Shown here piece after piece: positions 33,348 through 42,015 of a stretch of DNA of 64,000 nt. The stretch covers positions 57,739 through 121,738 of the forward strand of contig JBNLFS010000048.1 in assembly GCA_050305635.1 (NCBI GenBank), written 5' to 3'. Below the pieces are notes generated by a model. It was given only the letters and a program-made list of their open reading frames with translations, had not been told where the DNA came from and did no database searches. Each line of letters starts with the position of its first letter. Position 1 is the stretch's first letter. The position numbers were made by a program, and so were the translations under genes. The stretch comes from Thiodiazotropha sp050305635 (lineage in GTDB: Bacteria; Pseudomonadota; Gammaproteobacteria; Chromatiales; Chromatiaceae).

Positions 33348-33950
33348 GGATAACCTGCAATTGAGGCACTGGATTCGGGCAATTTATAGCAAATTGAGAT
33401 AACAGATGGTAGCGATTTACGTTTTATTAATAACCGGGTGGATCATAGGCTTGTCGGGATCATGACAATCCGCATCGCTGGGGAAAGCATTCCTCGACAC
33501 TGATAGACTTGTTTTCCTCCATGACCTTCCGGTCACTGGCCATCTGAACCTCAGCAAGATCTAGGGAATTTGCCCGCGGATCCCAGTCCCAGATTCCATT
33601 CTGTTGAGCGGTCTCTCCGGCTTGACCGAACCAACCCTACCGGCATGCGGAAGTAGAGACAGGCATATGCGCACAGACAGGCAACGCCCAGCCATCGCAA
33701 TTTAAGATATCTGAAAGCCGTGTTTCGCCGTATCTAAAATTCCATAGGCCATCGATACTATGCACTCAACTTGTATAGACCTCCTCTTATAAGCGGCGGG
33801 CCCTCTCGCCGCATCTTTTTTGAGAGTTCGGACCACGGGTAGTCGCAGGTCATACGGGTTGATGCGAATCAACAGACAGCCTCCCCCAAGCGCGGGGTGG
33901 TCTGTGGCGGAAACCGATATCCTACCCACATCCGGTCAAGGAGCATCCCA
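33348..33950 (-). other. 600-bp gap before ligJ with a possible decayed minus-strand gene
   Basis: No intact gene is present. On the minus strand between about 33720 and 33400, coding-like pieces lie in successive frames: a hydrophobic LRWLGVACLCAYACLYF piece, then GETAQQNGIWDWDPRANS and further hydrophilic residues, then SDADCHDPDKPMIHPVIN before a stop. They suggest a small membrane-anchored protein broken by frameshifts, of unknown family. The part nearest ligJ (33780-33950) should hold its promoter, but I see no convincing sigma-70 pair. Confidence 0.3.
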
Positions 33951-34979
33951 GTGATCATCGACATACACGGCCACTACACTACCGCACCGCCGGCCCTCGC
34001 AGCCTGGCGCGATCGGCAGATCGCAGGCATCAAGGATCCCACCAGTATGCCGAAGGCATCAGATCTCATCATCAGCGACGACGACATCCGTGAGACCATC
34101 GAGAGCAACCAGCTCAAGAAGATGCTGGAGCGAGGTTCCGATCTCACCATCTTCAGCCCCCGTGCCAGTTTCATGGCCCACCATATCGGTGATTTCCAGA
34201 TCTCCTCCGTCTGGGCCTCGATCTGCAATGAACTCTGTTATCGGGTCTCGCAGCTGTTTCCAGACTATTTCATCGGCGCCGCCATGTTGCCGCAGAGTCC
34301 CGGGGTCGATCCGGCGACCTGCGTTCCCGAGCTGGAGCGATGTGTCAATGAATACGGCTTTGTCGCGATCAACCTGAATCCGGACCCCTCGGGGGGCCAC
34401 TGGACCAGCCCGCCCCTGACCGATCGTCACTGGTACCCTATCTATGAAAAGCTGGTGGAGTACGACATTCCGGCCATGATCCATGTGAGCACCGCCTGTA
34501 ATCCCTGCTTCCATACCACCGGATCGCACTACCTGAATGCGGACACTACCGCCTTCATGCAACTGCTGCAGGGGGATTTGTTCAAGGATTTTCCCGCATT
34601 GCGTTTTGTTATCCCTCACGGCGGCGGCGCGGCGCCCTACCACTGGGGTCGCTTCCGCGGTCTCGCCCAGGCCCTGGAGAAACCCCTGCTGGAGGAGCAT
34701 CTGCTGAAGAATGTCTACTTCGATACCTGCGTCTATCACCAGCCGGGCATCGATCTGCTCACCGATGTGATTCCGGTGGACAACATCCTCTTCGCCTCAG
34801 AGATGATCGGCGCGGTGCGTGGCATCGATCCTCAAACCGGCCACTATTTCGACGACACCAAACGCTATATTGAGTCGACCCTGAATCTCTCCGACGAAGA
34901 CAAGTTCAAGGTCTACGAGGGTAATGCCCGGCGGGTCTATCCGCGCCTCGACACGGCACTCAAGGCCAAGGGACTCTGA
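33951..34979 (+). CDS. ligJ: 4-oxalomesaconate hydratase (LigJ)
   Basis: This is a 342-residue amidohydrolase-fold enzyme. The metal-binding DIHGHYTTAPPAL opens the protein, with FVIPHGGGAAPYHWGRFRG and the C-terminal NILFASEMIGAVRGIDP. The family matches LigJ, which hydrates 4-oxalomesaconate (keto/enol form) to 4-carboxy-4-hydroxy-2-oxoadipate in protocatechuate 4,5-cleavage. The GTG start at 33951 is supported by AAGGAG eight bases upstream. It is the first gene of a six-gene operon running to ligC. Confidence 0.9.
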   Translation: MIIDIHGHYTTAPPALAAWRDRQIAGIKDPTSMPKASDLIISDDDIRETIESNQLKKMLERGSDLTIFSPRASFMAHHIGDFQISSVWASICNELCYRVSQLFPDYFIGAAMLPQSPGVDPATCVPELERCVNEYGFVAINLNPDPSGGHWTSPPLTDRHWYPIYEKLVEYDIPAMIHVSTACNPCFHTTGSHYLNADTTAFMQLLQGDLFKDFPALRFVIPHGGGAAPYHWGRFRGLAQALEKPLLEEHLLKNVYFDTCVYHQPGIDLLTDVIPVDNILFASEMIGAVRGIDPQTGHYFDDTKRYIESTLNLSDEDKFKVYEGNARRVYPRLDTALKAKGL

Positions 34980-35012
34980 TACCAAGCGACTGAAGCGACT
35001 GCGAGAAAAGAC

Positions 35013-35702
35013 ATGAGCATGAACAATCTGGGCATCGTCAAACGCCACATCGAACGCGCGGACCCGAAGGCGGTGGAGAAGCTTGCCCGCTTCGGCAGCG
35101 CCACCGTGCATGAGGCCATGGGTCGGGTGGGCCTGATGCAACCCTATATGCGGCCCATCTATTCCGGCGCTCATCTGTGCGGCACCGCGGTAACCGTACT
35201 GCTTCACCCGGGTGACAACTGGATGATGCATGTGGCCGCCGAGCAGATCCGCCCCGGAGACCTGGTTGTGGCCGCCTTGAGCGCCCCCTGCAGCGACGGT
35301 TTTTTCGGTGACCTTCTGGCCACCTCGTTTCGCGCCCAAGGGTGCGGCGGGCTGATCATCGACGCCGGGGTGCGCGACGTGAAGGATCTGACCGAGATGG
35401 GCTTTCCGGTGTGGAGCAAGGCGATCAGCGCCAAGGGCACCATCAAGGCAACCCTGGGTTCGGTCAACATTCCGGTGGTCTGCGCCGGCGCTCTGGTCCA
35501 CCCGGGCGACGTGGTGGTGGCCGACGACGACGGCGTGGTGGTAGTGCCCGCCGCCATCGCCCAGCAGGCTGCCGACGCCGCTGAAGCCCGGGAAGATAAT
35601 GAAGCGGTCAAACGGGAAAAACTGGCGGCAGGCGTTCTCGGACTCGACATGTACAACATGCGCGGACCGCTGGAGAAGGCGGGGCTTCAGTATATCGACT
35701 GA
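35013..35702 (+). CDS. ligK: 4-carboxy-4-hydroxy-2-oxoadipate aldolase (LigK)
   Basis: This is a 229-residue RraA-fold class II aldolase: GSATVHEAMGRVGLMQPYMRPIYSG, GDNWMMHVAAEQIRPGDLVV, the GGLIIDAGVRDVKDL metal/substrate loop and VVCAGALVHPGDVVVADDDGVVVVP. It cleaves 4-carboxy-4-hydroxy-2-oxoadipate to pyruvate and oxaloacetate and also decarboxylates oxaloacetate, the last step of the pathway. It is 33 bp after ligJ. Confidence 0.92.
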   Translation: MSMNNLGIVKRHIERADPKAVEKLARFGSATVHEAMGRVGLMQPYMRPIYSGAHLCGTAVTVLLHPGDNWMMHVAAEQIRPGDLVVAALSAPCSDGFFGDLLATSFRAQGCGGLIIDAGVRDVKDLTEMGFPVWSKAISAKGTIKATLGSVNIPVVCAGALVHPGDVVVADDDGVVVVPAAIAQQAADAAEAREDNEAVKREKLAAGVLGLDMYNMRGPLEKAGLQYID

Positions 35703-35816
35703 TTGCCCAGGTCGATCACGCCCACTCAATGAGCCCAAAAACCAGCCGCGCCGGTTTCGCCGAAGCGGACCCGGACATCGCCTGTCAAAACACCAGATTT
35801 CCCTAGAGGTGCCGTC

Positions 35817-36734
35817 ATGGAATTCAAAAAGACACCGGGTTGGCTCGACTGGTACGCCAACCCAAGCAAACCCGATTTCAAGCTGCCCCCAGGAGCGGTC
35901 GACGCCCACTGTCATGTGTTCGGACCCGGGGATGAATACCCCTTTGCTCCCGAGCGTAAATACACCCCCTGCGATGCAGGCAAAAACCAGCTGTTCGCCC
36001 TGCGCGACCATCTGGGCTTCAGCCGCAATGTGATCGTCCAAGCCACCTGTCACGGGGCCGACAATCGAGCCATGGCCGACGCCTGCCGCGCATCCAAGGG
36101 AATGGCCCGGGGTGTCGCCACCGTACGCCGCTCAGTCAGCGACGAGGAGTTGCAGCAACTGCATGAAGCCGGGGTGCGGGCGGTTCGCTTCAACTTCGTC
36201 AAGCGTCTGGTGGACATCACTCCCAGAGACGAACTGGAGGAGATCGCCGCGCGCATCGCGAGACTGGGTTGGCATGTGGTGATCTATTTCGAGGCGCCGG
36301 ATCTGCCCGGACTGCGGGACTTCTTTACCGGACTGCCGACGGTCGTCGTGGTCGACCATATGGGCCGCCCGGATGTCAGCAAACCGCTCGATGGACCTGA
36401 ATTCGAGCTGTTCCTCAGGTTCATGGGCGAGAACCCCAATATCTGGAGCAAGGTCAGCTGCCCGGAACGACTCTCGGTCAGCGGCCCCAAGGCCCTCGAT
36501 GGGGAGCGCAACGCCTACCGGGATGTGGCCCCCTTCGCTCGCCGGGTGGTGGAGAGCTTTCCCGACCGGGTACTCTGGGGTACCGACTGGCCCCACCCCA
36601 ACCTGAAGAACCATATGCCCGACGATGGCCTGCTGGTCGACTTCATCCCCCATATTGCTCCAACCGCGGAGCTTCAACAGAAGCTCCTGGTGGACAATCC
36701 AATGCGTCTCTACTGGCCCGAGGAGGCGCGTTGA
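35817..36734 (+). CDS. ligI: 2-pyrone-4,6-dicarboxylate lactonase (LigI)
   Basis: This is a 305-residue amidohydrolase. It shows AVDAHCHVFGPGDEYPFAPERKYTP near the N-terminus, VRFNFVKRLVD, VVVVDHMGRPDVS and the C-terminal VLWGTDWPHPN, the LigI signature. It hydrolyses 2-pyrone-4,6-dicarboxylate to 4-oxalomesaconate. It is 114 bp after ligK and separated from ligA by a single base. Confidence 0.93.
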   Translation: MEFKKTPGWLDWYANPSKPDFKLPPGAVDAHCHVFGPGDEYPFAPERKYTPCDAGKNQLFALRDHLGFSRNVIVQATCHGADNRAMADACRASKGMARGVATVRRSVSDEELQQLHEAGVRAVRFNFVKRLVDITPRDELEEIAARIARLGWHVVIYFEAPDLPGLRDFFTGLPTVVVVDHMGRPDVSKPLDGPEFELFLRFMGENPNIWSKVSCPERLSVSGPKALDGERNAYRDVAPFARRVVESFPDRVLWGTDWPHPNLKNHMPDDGLLVDFIPHIAPTAELQQKLLVDNPMRLYWPEEAR

Positions 36735-36735
36735 C

Positions 36736-37182
36736 ATGGCCTTGGACAAACCGTACCAAAACATTCCCGGCACCATCATCTTCGACGCCGAACAGTCCCG
36801 CAAAGGCTACTGGCTCAACCAGTTCTGTGTCTCCCTGATGAAACCGCGGAACCGGGAGCGTTTCAAGGCCGATGAGCGTGCCTATTTGAATGAGTGGCCC
36901 ATGAGCGAAGCCCAGAAACAGGCGGTGATCGACCGAGATCTCAACCTTTGCATGGCACTCGGTGGCAACATCTATTTTCTCGCCCGTATCGGTGCCACCG
37001 ACGGCAAGAGCTTTCAACAGATGGCTGGCAGCATGACCGGTATGAGCGAACAGGAGTATCGCGACATGATGCTCCAGGGTGGCCGCTCCCCCGATGGTAA
37101 TCGCTATATTGGCGAGGACGGGGACGCCCAAGCGCATCGGCAACCCCAGGGCAAAGCGGGAAAAGCCCAGGGAGGCGAGTGA
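36736..37182 (+). CDS. ligA: Protocatechuate 4,5-dioxygenase alpha subunit (LigA)
   Basis: This is a 148-residue small subunit: NIPGTIIFDAEQSRKGYWLNQFCVSLMKPRNRERFKADERAYL and RDLNLCMALGGNIYFLARIGATDG. It caps the active site of LigB. The start at 36736 follows the ligI stop directly. The last ~25 residues are Gly/Gln/Lys-rich and variable in this family. The pathway assignment is secure from the neighbours. Confidence 0.92.
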   Translation: MALDKPYQNIPGTIIFDAEQSRKGYWLNQFCVSLMKPRNRERFKADERAYLNEWPMSEAQKQAVIDRDLNLCMALGGNIYFLARIGATDGKSFQQMAGSMTGMSEQEYRDMMLQGGRSPDGNRYIGEDGDAQAHRQPQGKAGKAQGGE

Positions 37183-37183
37183 C

Positions 37184-38047
37184 ATGGCTCATATCAGTGC
37201 GAGCGTATACACCTCCCATGTACCAGCCATCGGTGCCGCAATCGATCTGGGCAAGACCCAGGAGCCTTACTGGCAACCCCTGTTCAAAGGCTATGAGCCG
37301 AGTCAGCTGTGGATGGAAGCACACCGACCCGATGTGATCTTCCTGGTCTACAATGACCATGCCAGCGCCTTCAACCTGGAGTTGATTCCTACCTTCGCCA
37401 TCGGCACCGGAGCCGAATTCGAGATTGCCGATGAAGGCTGGGGACCACGTCCGGTTCCCAAGGTGATCGGTCATCCGGAACTGGCCGCGCATATTGCACA
37501 AAGCGTGATCCAGGACGATTTTGACCTTACCATCGTCAACAAACTGGTAGTGGACCACGGCCTGACCGTTCCCCTTTCGCTGATGTGCGGTCAACCGCAA
37601 GCCTGGCCCTGCCCGGTGATACCCTTTGCGGTCAATGTGGTGCAGTACCCTCCCCCATCGGGACGACGCTGCTTCGAGCTGGGCCAGGCGATCCGCAGAG
37701 CGGTGGAGACCTACGACGAAGCATTGAACATCCAGATCTGGGGCACCGGCGGTATGAGTCACCAGCTGCAGGGAGCCCGTGCCGGCCTGATCAACCGGGA
37801 ATGGGACAACGCCTTCCTCGACCGACTGGTCAACGATCCACAAGGTCTCTCACGGATGCCCCACATCGATTATGTAAGAGAGGCGGGTTCGGAAGGGATC
37901 GAACTGGTGATGTGGCTGATCGCCCGGGGCGCAATGAACGACTTGGCCGGCGGCCCTGACCCCCTCGTCAAACACCGTTTTTACCATGTCCCGGCGTCAA
38001 ACACGGCGGTGGGCCACCTGATTATGGAGAACCAACCCCATGAGTGA
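37184..38047 (+). CDS. ligB: Protocatechuate 4,5-dioxygenase beta subunit (LigB)
   Basis: This is a 287-residue type II extradiol dioxygenase. Iron ligands His12 (TSHVPAIG) and His59 (YNDHASAF) and the Glu in AGSEGIELVMW are present, as is the catalytic His in GTGGMSHQL. It opens the ring of protocatechuate between C4 and C5 with O2, giving 4-carboxy-2-hydroxymuconate-6-semialdehyde. It begins one base after the ligA stop, behind GGAGG, and overlaps ligC by 8 bp. A paralogue is at 44727-45566. Confidence 0.94.
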   Translation: MAHISASVYTSHVPAIGAAIDLGKTQEPYWQPLFKGYEPSQLWMEAHRPDVIFLVYNDHASAFNLELIPTFAIGTGAEFEIADEGWGPRPVPKVIGHPELAAHIAQSVIQDDFDLTIVNKLVVDHGLTVPLSLMCGQPQAWPCPVIPFAVNVVQYPPPSGRRCFELGQAIRRAVETYDEALNIQIWGTGGMSHQLQGARAGLINREWDNAFLDRLVNDPQGLSRMPHIDYVREAGSEGIELVMWLIARGAMNDLAGGPDPLVKHRFYHVPASNTAVGHLIMENQPHE

Positions 38048-38999
38048 CAGGATCAAAGTGGCACTGGCCGGAGCCGGTGCGTTCGGCATCAAACATCTGG
38101 ATGGAATCAACAACATCGATGGTGTCGAGGTGGTCTCCCTGATCAGCCGGGAACTGGACAAGACCCGCGCGGTAGCGGATCGTTATGCCATTCCCCACGC
38201 TACCACGCAACTGGAAGAGGCCTTGGCCATGCCCGAGGTCGATGCGGTAATCCTCTGCACCCCGACCCAGATGCATGCGACCCAGGCCATGCAGTGCATG
38301 AAAGCCGGTAAACATGTTCAGGTTGAGATTCCCCTGGCCGACAGCCTGGCCGACGCCGAAGCTGTGGTCGCAATGCAAAAGGAGACAGGACGGGTAGCCA
38401 TGTGCGGTCATACCCGCCGCTTCAACCCGAGTCACCAGTGGGTTCACGACCGCATCACCGCGGGTGATTTCAACATCCAGCAGATGGACGTACAGACCTA
38501 CTTCTTCCGTCGCACCAACATGAACGCCCTGGGCGAACCCCGCAGCTGGACCGACCACCTGCTGTGGCACCATGCCGCCCACACGGTGGACCTGTTCGCC
38601 TACCAATGCGGCAGCCCTATCGTTCAGGCCAACGCCATCCAGGGTCCCAAGCATCCCGAGTTGGGCATCGCCATGGATATGAGCATCCAGTTGAAGGCGG
38701 AAAACGGCGCCATCTGCACCCTTTCCCTATCGTTCAACAACGATGGCCCGCTAGGCACCTTCTTCCGCTACATCGGTGACAGTGGCACTTACATCGCCCG
38801 CTACGACGATCTGGTCAACGGCCGGGAAGAACCGATCGATGTCTCCCAGGTCGCGGTTTCCATGAACGGTATCGAGCTGCAGGATCGGGAGTTTTTCGCC
38901 GCCATCCGCGAAGGAAGAGAGCCGAATGCCAGCGTGGCGAATGTGTTGCCTTGTTATCGGGTACTGCATGATCTGGAACAACAACTGAATGAGTTTTAA
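38040..38999 (+). CDS. ligC: 4-carboxy-2-hydroxymuconate-6-semialdehyde dehydrogenase (LigC)
   Basis: This is a 319-residue Gfo/Idh/MocA oxidoreductase with an N-terminal Rossmann motif (VALAGAGAFGIKHLDG), the EIPLAD segment in place of the EKP of most family members, and TDHLLWHHAAHTVDLF. It oxidises the ring-cleavage product (hemiacetal form) to 2-pyrone-4,6-dicarboxylate with NADP. It ends the ligJ-K-I-A-B-C operon. A composite repeat follows at once. Confidence 0.92.
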   Translation: MSDRIKVALAGAGAFGIKHLDGINNIDGVEVVSLISRELDKTRAVADRYAIPHATTQLEEALAMPEVDAVILCTPTQMHATQAMQCMKAGKHVQVEIPLADSLADAEAVVAMQKETGRVAMCGHTRRFNPSHQWVHDRITAGDFNIQQMDVQTYFFRRTNMNALGEPRSWTDHLLWHHAAHTVDLFAYQCGSPIVQANAIQGPKHPELGIAMDMSIQLKAENGAICTLSLSFNNDGPLGTFFRYIGDSGTYIARYDDLVNGREEPIDVSQVAVSMNGIELQDREFFAAIREGREPNASVANVLPCYRVLHDLEQQLNEF

Positions 39000-39003
39000 G
39001 TTG

Positions 39004-39287
39004 TTAGTTTTGAGTTGAGGAGTTCGCTTCGCTCACATCTATTAATTTCCCCCACCCTGGCCCTCTCCCAAAGGAGGGTGTTGTAAAAGGGTTTTGGGAA
39101 AGAGCCGTAGGTCGGGTTAGCGTAGCGTAACCCGACAAAAAGGGCATTTTTCCGCCTCTCGTCGGGTTACGCTGCGCTAACCCGACCTACAGATCGGACT
39201 TTTGCGACATCCTCCCAAGGCAGAGGGCCAGGGTGAGGGGAATCAAAAATCAGTGTGAGCAAAGCGAACTCCTCAACTCAAAACTAA
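39004..39287. repeat. Three-level nested palindrome after ligC
   Basis: Outer arms 39004-39036 and 39255-39287 match over 32 of 33 bp (TTAGTTTTGAGTTGAGGAG...). The next level pairs 39047-39065 with 39223-39242 (CACCCTGGCCCTC). The centre is the ~130-bp element listed separately. The outer arms belong to the same family as those at 28143 and 32252. The whole fills the 329-bp gap between ligC and the reductase. Confidence 0.8.
39081..39212 (-). mobile_element. ~130-bp palindromic MITE-like element, copy A
   Basis: The core is an inverted pair GTAGGTCGGGTTAGCG...CGCTAACCCGACCTAC (about 39108-39192) with non-identical flanks GGGTTTTGGGAAAGAGCC and GATCGGACTTTTGCGACATCC. The same sequence, reversed and nearly identical including the flanks, is at 55015-55145. 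It contains no gene. Confidence 0.8.
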
Positions 39288-39328
39288 AAACTCATAACTC
39301 AAAACTACTAATCCACGGAGTTCGCACC

Positions 39329-40315
39329 ATGAACACCCGCCACATCGGCCAAACCGAAGTCCCCCCCATCGGCCTGGGCTGCATGAACCTGAGCCACGCC
39401 TACGGCACCCCGCCCGCCGCCGAGGACGCCGAAGCCCTGCTGATGCGCGCCCTAGACCTTGGCGTGACCCACTTCGACACCGCCGCTCTGTATGGCTTCG
39501 GTACTAACGAAACCCTGGTTGGCCGGGTGCTCTCAGCCCACCGCGACAAGATCTTCCTCGCCAGCAAATGCGGCATGACCGGCGTTAACGGCAAGCGGGT
39601 CATCGACGGCCGGCCCGATACCATCGCGAGCACCTGCGACGAGGCCCTGCAACGGTTGCGTACCGACCGCATCGATCTCTACTACCTGCATCGCTGGGAC
39701 AAACAGGTTCCCATCGAAGAGAGCATCGGCGCCATCGCCCGTCTGGTGGAAGCCGGAAAAGTCCTCAGCGTGGGTCTTTCCGAAGTCTCCGCCGACACCT
39801 TGCGCCGAGCCCACGCCGAACATCCGATCAGCGCCCTGCAAACTGAGTACTCGCTGTGGACCCGCAACCCGGAGATCGCCGTGCTGGAGACCTGCAGCGA
39901 ACTCGGCACCGCCTTTGTCGCCTTCAGCCCCCTGGGTCGTGGCTTCCTCAGCGGAGCCATGCGGGATGTCTCGGGATTGGAAGAAAAAGACATTCGCTGC
40001 AACATGCCCCGTTTCGCAGCGGACAACTTCGCCCGCAATCTGCCCCTGATCGACGCACTGGAGGAGATTGCAAAGGAGGCCGAAGCCACCCCGGCGCAAC
40101 TCGCCCTCGCCTGGCTGCTGGCCCGGGACGACAACATCCTGCCGATCCCCGGCACTACCTCTATTGCCCATCTGGAAGAGAATCTGGGCGCTGCCGAGGT
40201 ACAGCTCGACGCCCCCCTCATGGAAGCGCTCGACCAGTTGATCAACCAACAGTCGGTCATCGGCGCTCGCTATAACGAGGCCACGCAAAGCGAGATCGAT
40301 ACGGAAGAGTTCTGA
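39329..40315 (+). CDS. Aldo/keto reductase
   Basis: This is a 328-residue (alpha/beta)8 reductase of the AKR superfamily. The catalytic tetrad is visible as Asp and Tyr in FDTAALYG, Lys in ASKCGM and His in YYLHRWD. The cofactor loop is near IPGTTSIAHLEEN. It uses NADPH to reduce aldehydes or ketones. Its place after the lig operon suggests an aromatic aldehyde or pathway side-product, but the substrate is not known. The start at 39329 has an upstream GGAG. It converges with the ferredoxin reductase gene with a 1-bp gap. Confidence 0.83.
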   Translation: MNTRHIGQTEVPPIGLGCMNLSHAYGTPPAAEDAEALLMRALDLGVTHFDTAALYGFGTNETLVGRVLSAHRDKIFLASKCGMTGVNGKRVIDGRPDTIASTCDEALQRLRTDRIDLYYLHRWDKQVPIEESIGAIARLVEAGKVLSVGLSEVSADTLRRAHAEHPISALQTEYSLWTRNPEIAVLETCSELGTAFVAFSPLGRGFLSGAMRDVSGLEEKDIRCNMPRFAADNFARNLPLIDALEEIAKEAEATPAQLALAWLLARDDNILPIPGTTSIAHLEENLGAAEVQLDAPLMEALDQLINQQSVIGARYNEATQSEIDTEEF

Positions 40316-40316
40316 A

Positions 40317-41564
40317 TCATTGACTCACATATTGATGCTCTTCAAGGGCTCTTGTGAGATCGAAGTTCCTATCGGAAGCCTGTTCCGGACTGATATATAC
40401 CTGCGGATTGCTCACCAGTTTACGTCCCGCCATGTGATCCGAGGGAGCATTGACGCTGTCGATCGCGATCAATCTGCCCTCTTTGAAATAGCAGAAGGAG
40501 AACGACGCGTCTTCAACCGCACCGCGCATCACCATTTCGTCATAGCCGGCAGAAACACCCACCATCTGCAGTTTGATGTGGTACTGATCTGACCAGAACC
40601 AGGGAGCGGCGCGGAAGGGTTTGTCGAAACCCAATAGTGCTGCAGCAGCGGCCTTGGCCTGCTCCACCGCGTTTTGCACCGACTCCAGGCGTCGAAGACC
40701 GCGATCGGTCCGGGTAGCCGTACAGTCACCGCAAGCAACAATGTCGGGGTCGGAGGTTCGTCCGCAATGATCGACAATGATACCGTTATCGCATACCAAC
40801 CCTGCTTCATCGGCCAATTCGGTATTGGGAACGATACCCACACCCAGTACCACCAGATCCGTATCCAACACCTCACCATCCTGCAATACCACCGCTGACA
40901 CACGTCCATCCTCTCCTGTCAGGGCCTCGGCCTTGGTATTAAGGCGCACCTCAACCCCCTTTTGACGATGCAGTTGCAGAAAATAGTCTGATACCGGTGG
41001 CGCCACTACCCGGGCCATGAGTCGTTCACCGACCTCGAGTACAGCCACGTCCTTGCCCAGCTTACGTGCCACGGCGGCCATTTCCAGGCCAATAAATCCA
41101 CCGCCGATCACCGTCAGGTGGCGAACCGAATCCAGTTGTTTCTGGATTGCCAACACATCATCGAGGGAGCGCAGACAGTACACGCCCTTCAGTTGCATCC
41201 CATCGATGGGCAGTTCACGGGCACGCGAACCGGTAGCCAACGCCAGTTTGGAGTAGGACTGAACCTCGCCATTGAGGAATCGCAGTTCCCGTGCGGCACG
41301 ATCGATTGCCGTGACACGGGTATTCAGGTGCAGTTCGATGCGTTTTTTTTGCAATGCATTCGGGTTTCTCAGTTCAAGCTGCTCGACCGTCATTTCCCCT
41401 AGCAGAAGCGCCTTTGAGAGTGGCGGCCGGGTATAGGGCGCATACGCCTCATCACCGATGAGGAGAATATCCCCCTGGTATTTTTCCTTACGCAGGCTTT
41501 CTGCCAACTGCAGGCCACCCTGACCGGCGCCAATGATGACGATGGGGGCATCCACAGGGTTCAT
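40317..41564 (-). CDS. Ferredoxin reductase of the P450 system
   Basis: This is a 415-residue FAD/NAD(P) oxidoreductase of the putidaredoxin reductase type: IVIIGAGQGGLQLAESLR, PYTRPPLSK, TVIGGGFIGLEMAAVARKLG and VACGDCTATR. The N-terminal and central GxGxxG motifs bind FAD and NADH. It should pass electrons from NADH to the ferredoxin encoded just upstream, whose stop it overlaps by 4 bp. It is the third gene of the P450 operon. Confidence 0.88.
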   Translation of the reverse strand: MNPVDAPIVIIGAGQGGLQLAESLRKEKYQGDILLIGDEAYAPYTRPPLSKALLLGEMTVEQLELRNPNALQKKRIELHLNTRVTAIDRAARELRFLNGEVQSYSKLALATGSRARELPIDGMQLKGVYCLRSLDDVLAIQKQLDSVRHLTVIGGGFIGLEMAAVARKLGKDVAVLEVGERLMARVVAPPVSDYFLQLHRQKGVEVRLNTKAEALTGEDGRVSAVVLQDGEVLDTDLVVLGVGIVPNTELADEAGLVCDNGIIVDHCGRTSDPDIVACGDCTATRTDRGLRRLESVQNAVEQAKAAAAALLGFDKPFRAAPWFWSDQYHIKLQMVGVSAGYDEMVMRGAVEDASFSFCYFKEGRLIAIDSVNAPSDHMAGRKLVSNPQVYISPEQASDRNFDLTRALEEHQYVSQ

Positions 41565-41881
41565 TGCGCTTCGGGCATTTGGATGACAATGCCGTCCAGA
41601 TCCGCGCTGGCTTTGATCTGGCAGGCTAACCGGCTGTTGGTTTTGCGCTCAGAGGCGGTGTTGTCGAGCAGACCCTTTTCGTTATCACTCATAGGTTCGA
41701 GCTTATCGAGATAGGCCTCATCCACATAGACATGACAAGTAGCACAACAGCAGGACCCGCCGCACTCCCCTTCGATGCCATCAATACCGTTGCTGATGGC
41801 CGCCTGCATCAAGGACCAACCCTCGGGTATGTCCAGTTCTTCGCTGGCCCCGTCACTATCGATGTATATGGCTTTTACCAT
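41561..41881 (-). CDS. [2Fe-2S] ferredoxin of putidaredoxin type
   Basis: This is a 106-residue adrenodoxin-like ferredoxin. The cluster ligands are CGGSCCCATC (Cys-x5-Cys-x2-Cys spacing with one extra Cys) and a distal Cys in RLACQI. The acidic helix DKLEPMSDNEKGLLD resembles that used to dock P450s. It lies between P450 and reductase genes, so it is the electron shuttle of a class I P450 system. Confidence 0.9.
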   Translation of the reverse strand: MVKAIYIDSDGASEELDIPEGWSLMQAAISNGIDGIEGECGGSCCCATCHVYVDEAYLDKLEPMSDNEKGLLDNTASERKTNSRLACQIKASADLDGIVIQMPEAQ

Positions 41882-41980
41882 GGTTTTCCGCCTCCGGAAT
41901 TAATCATTGATCGTTTTCGTTTGTGGTCACATAACCGACAAGCCCTTGCCAGGGATTTCCGGTTATCACATGGTTCCCTC

Positions 41981-42004
41981 GTTCCCACGCTCTGCGTGGG
42001 AACG
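41981..42004. repeat. Single dispersed palindrome inside the P450 operon
   Basis: GTTCCCACGCTCTGCGTGGG followed by AACG is one unit of the dispersed palindrome, lying 12 bp after the P450 stop and 99 bp before the ferredoxin start. As RNA it would form a stem of about 10 bp, and it could protect or attenuate the message between the two genes. Confidence 0.75.
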
Positions 42005-42015
42005 CATACCAAACC

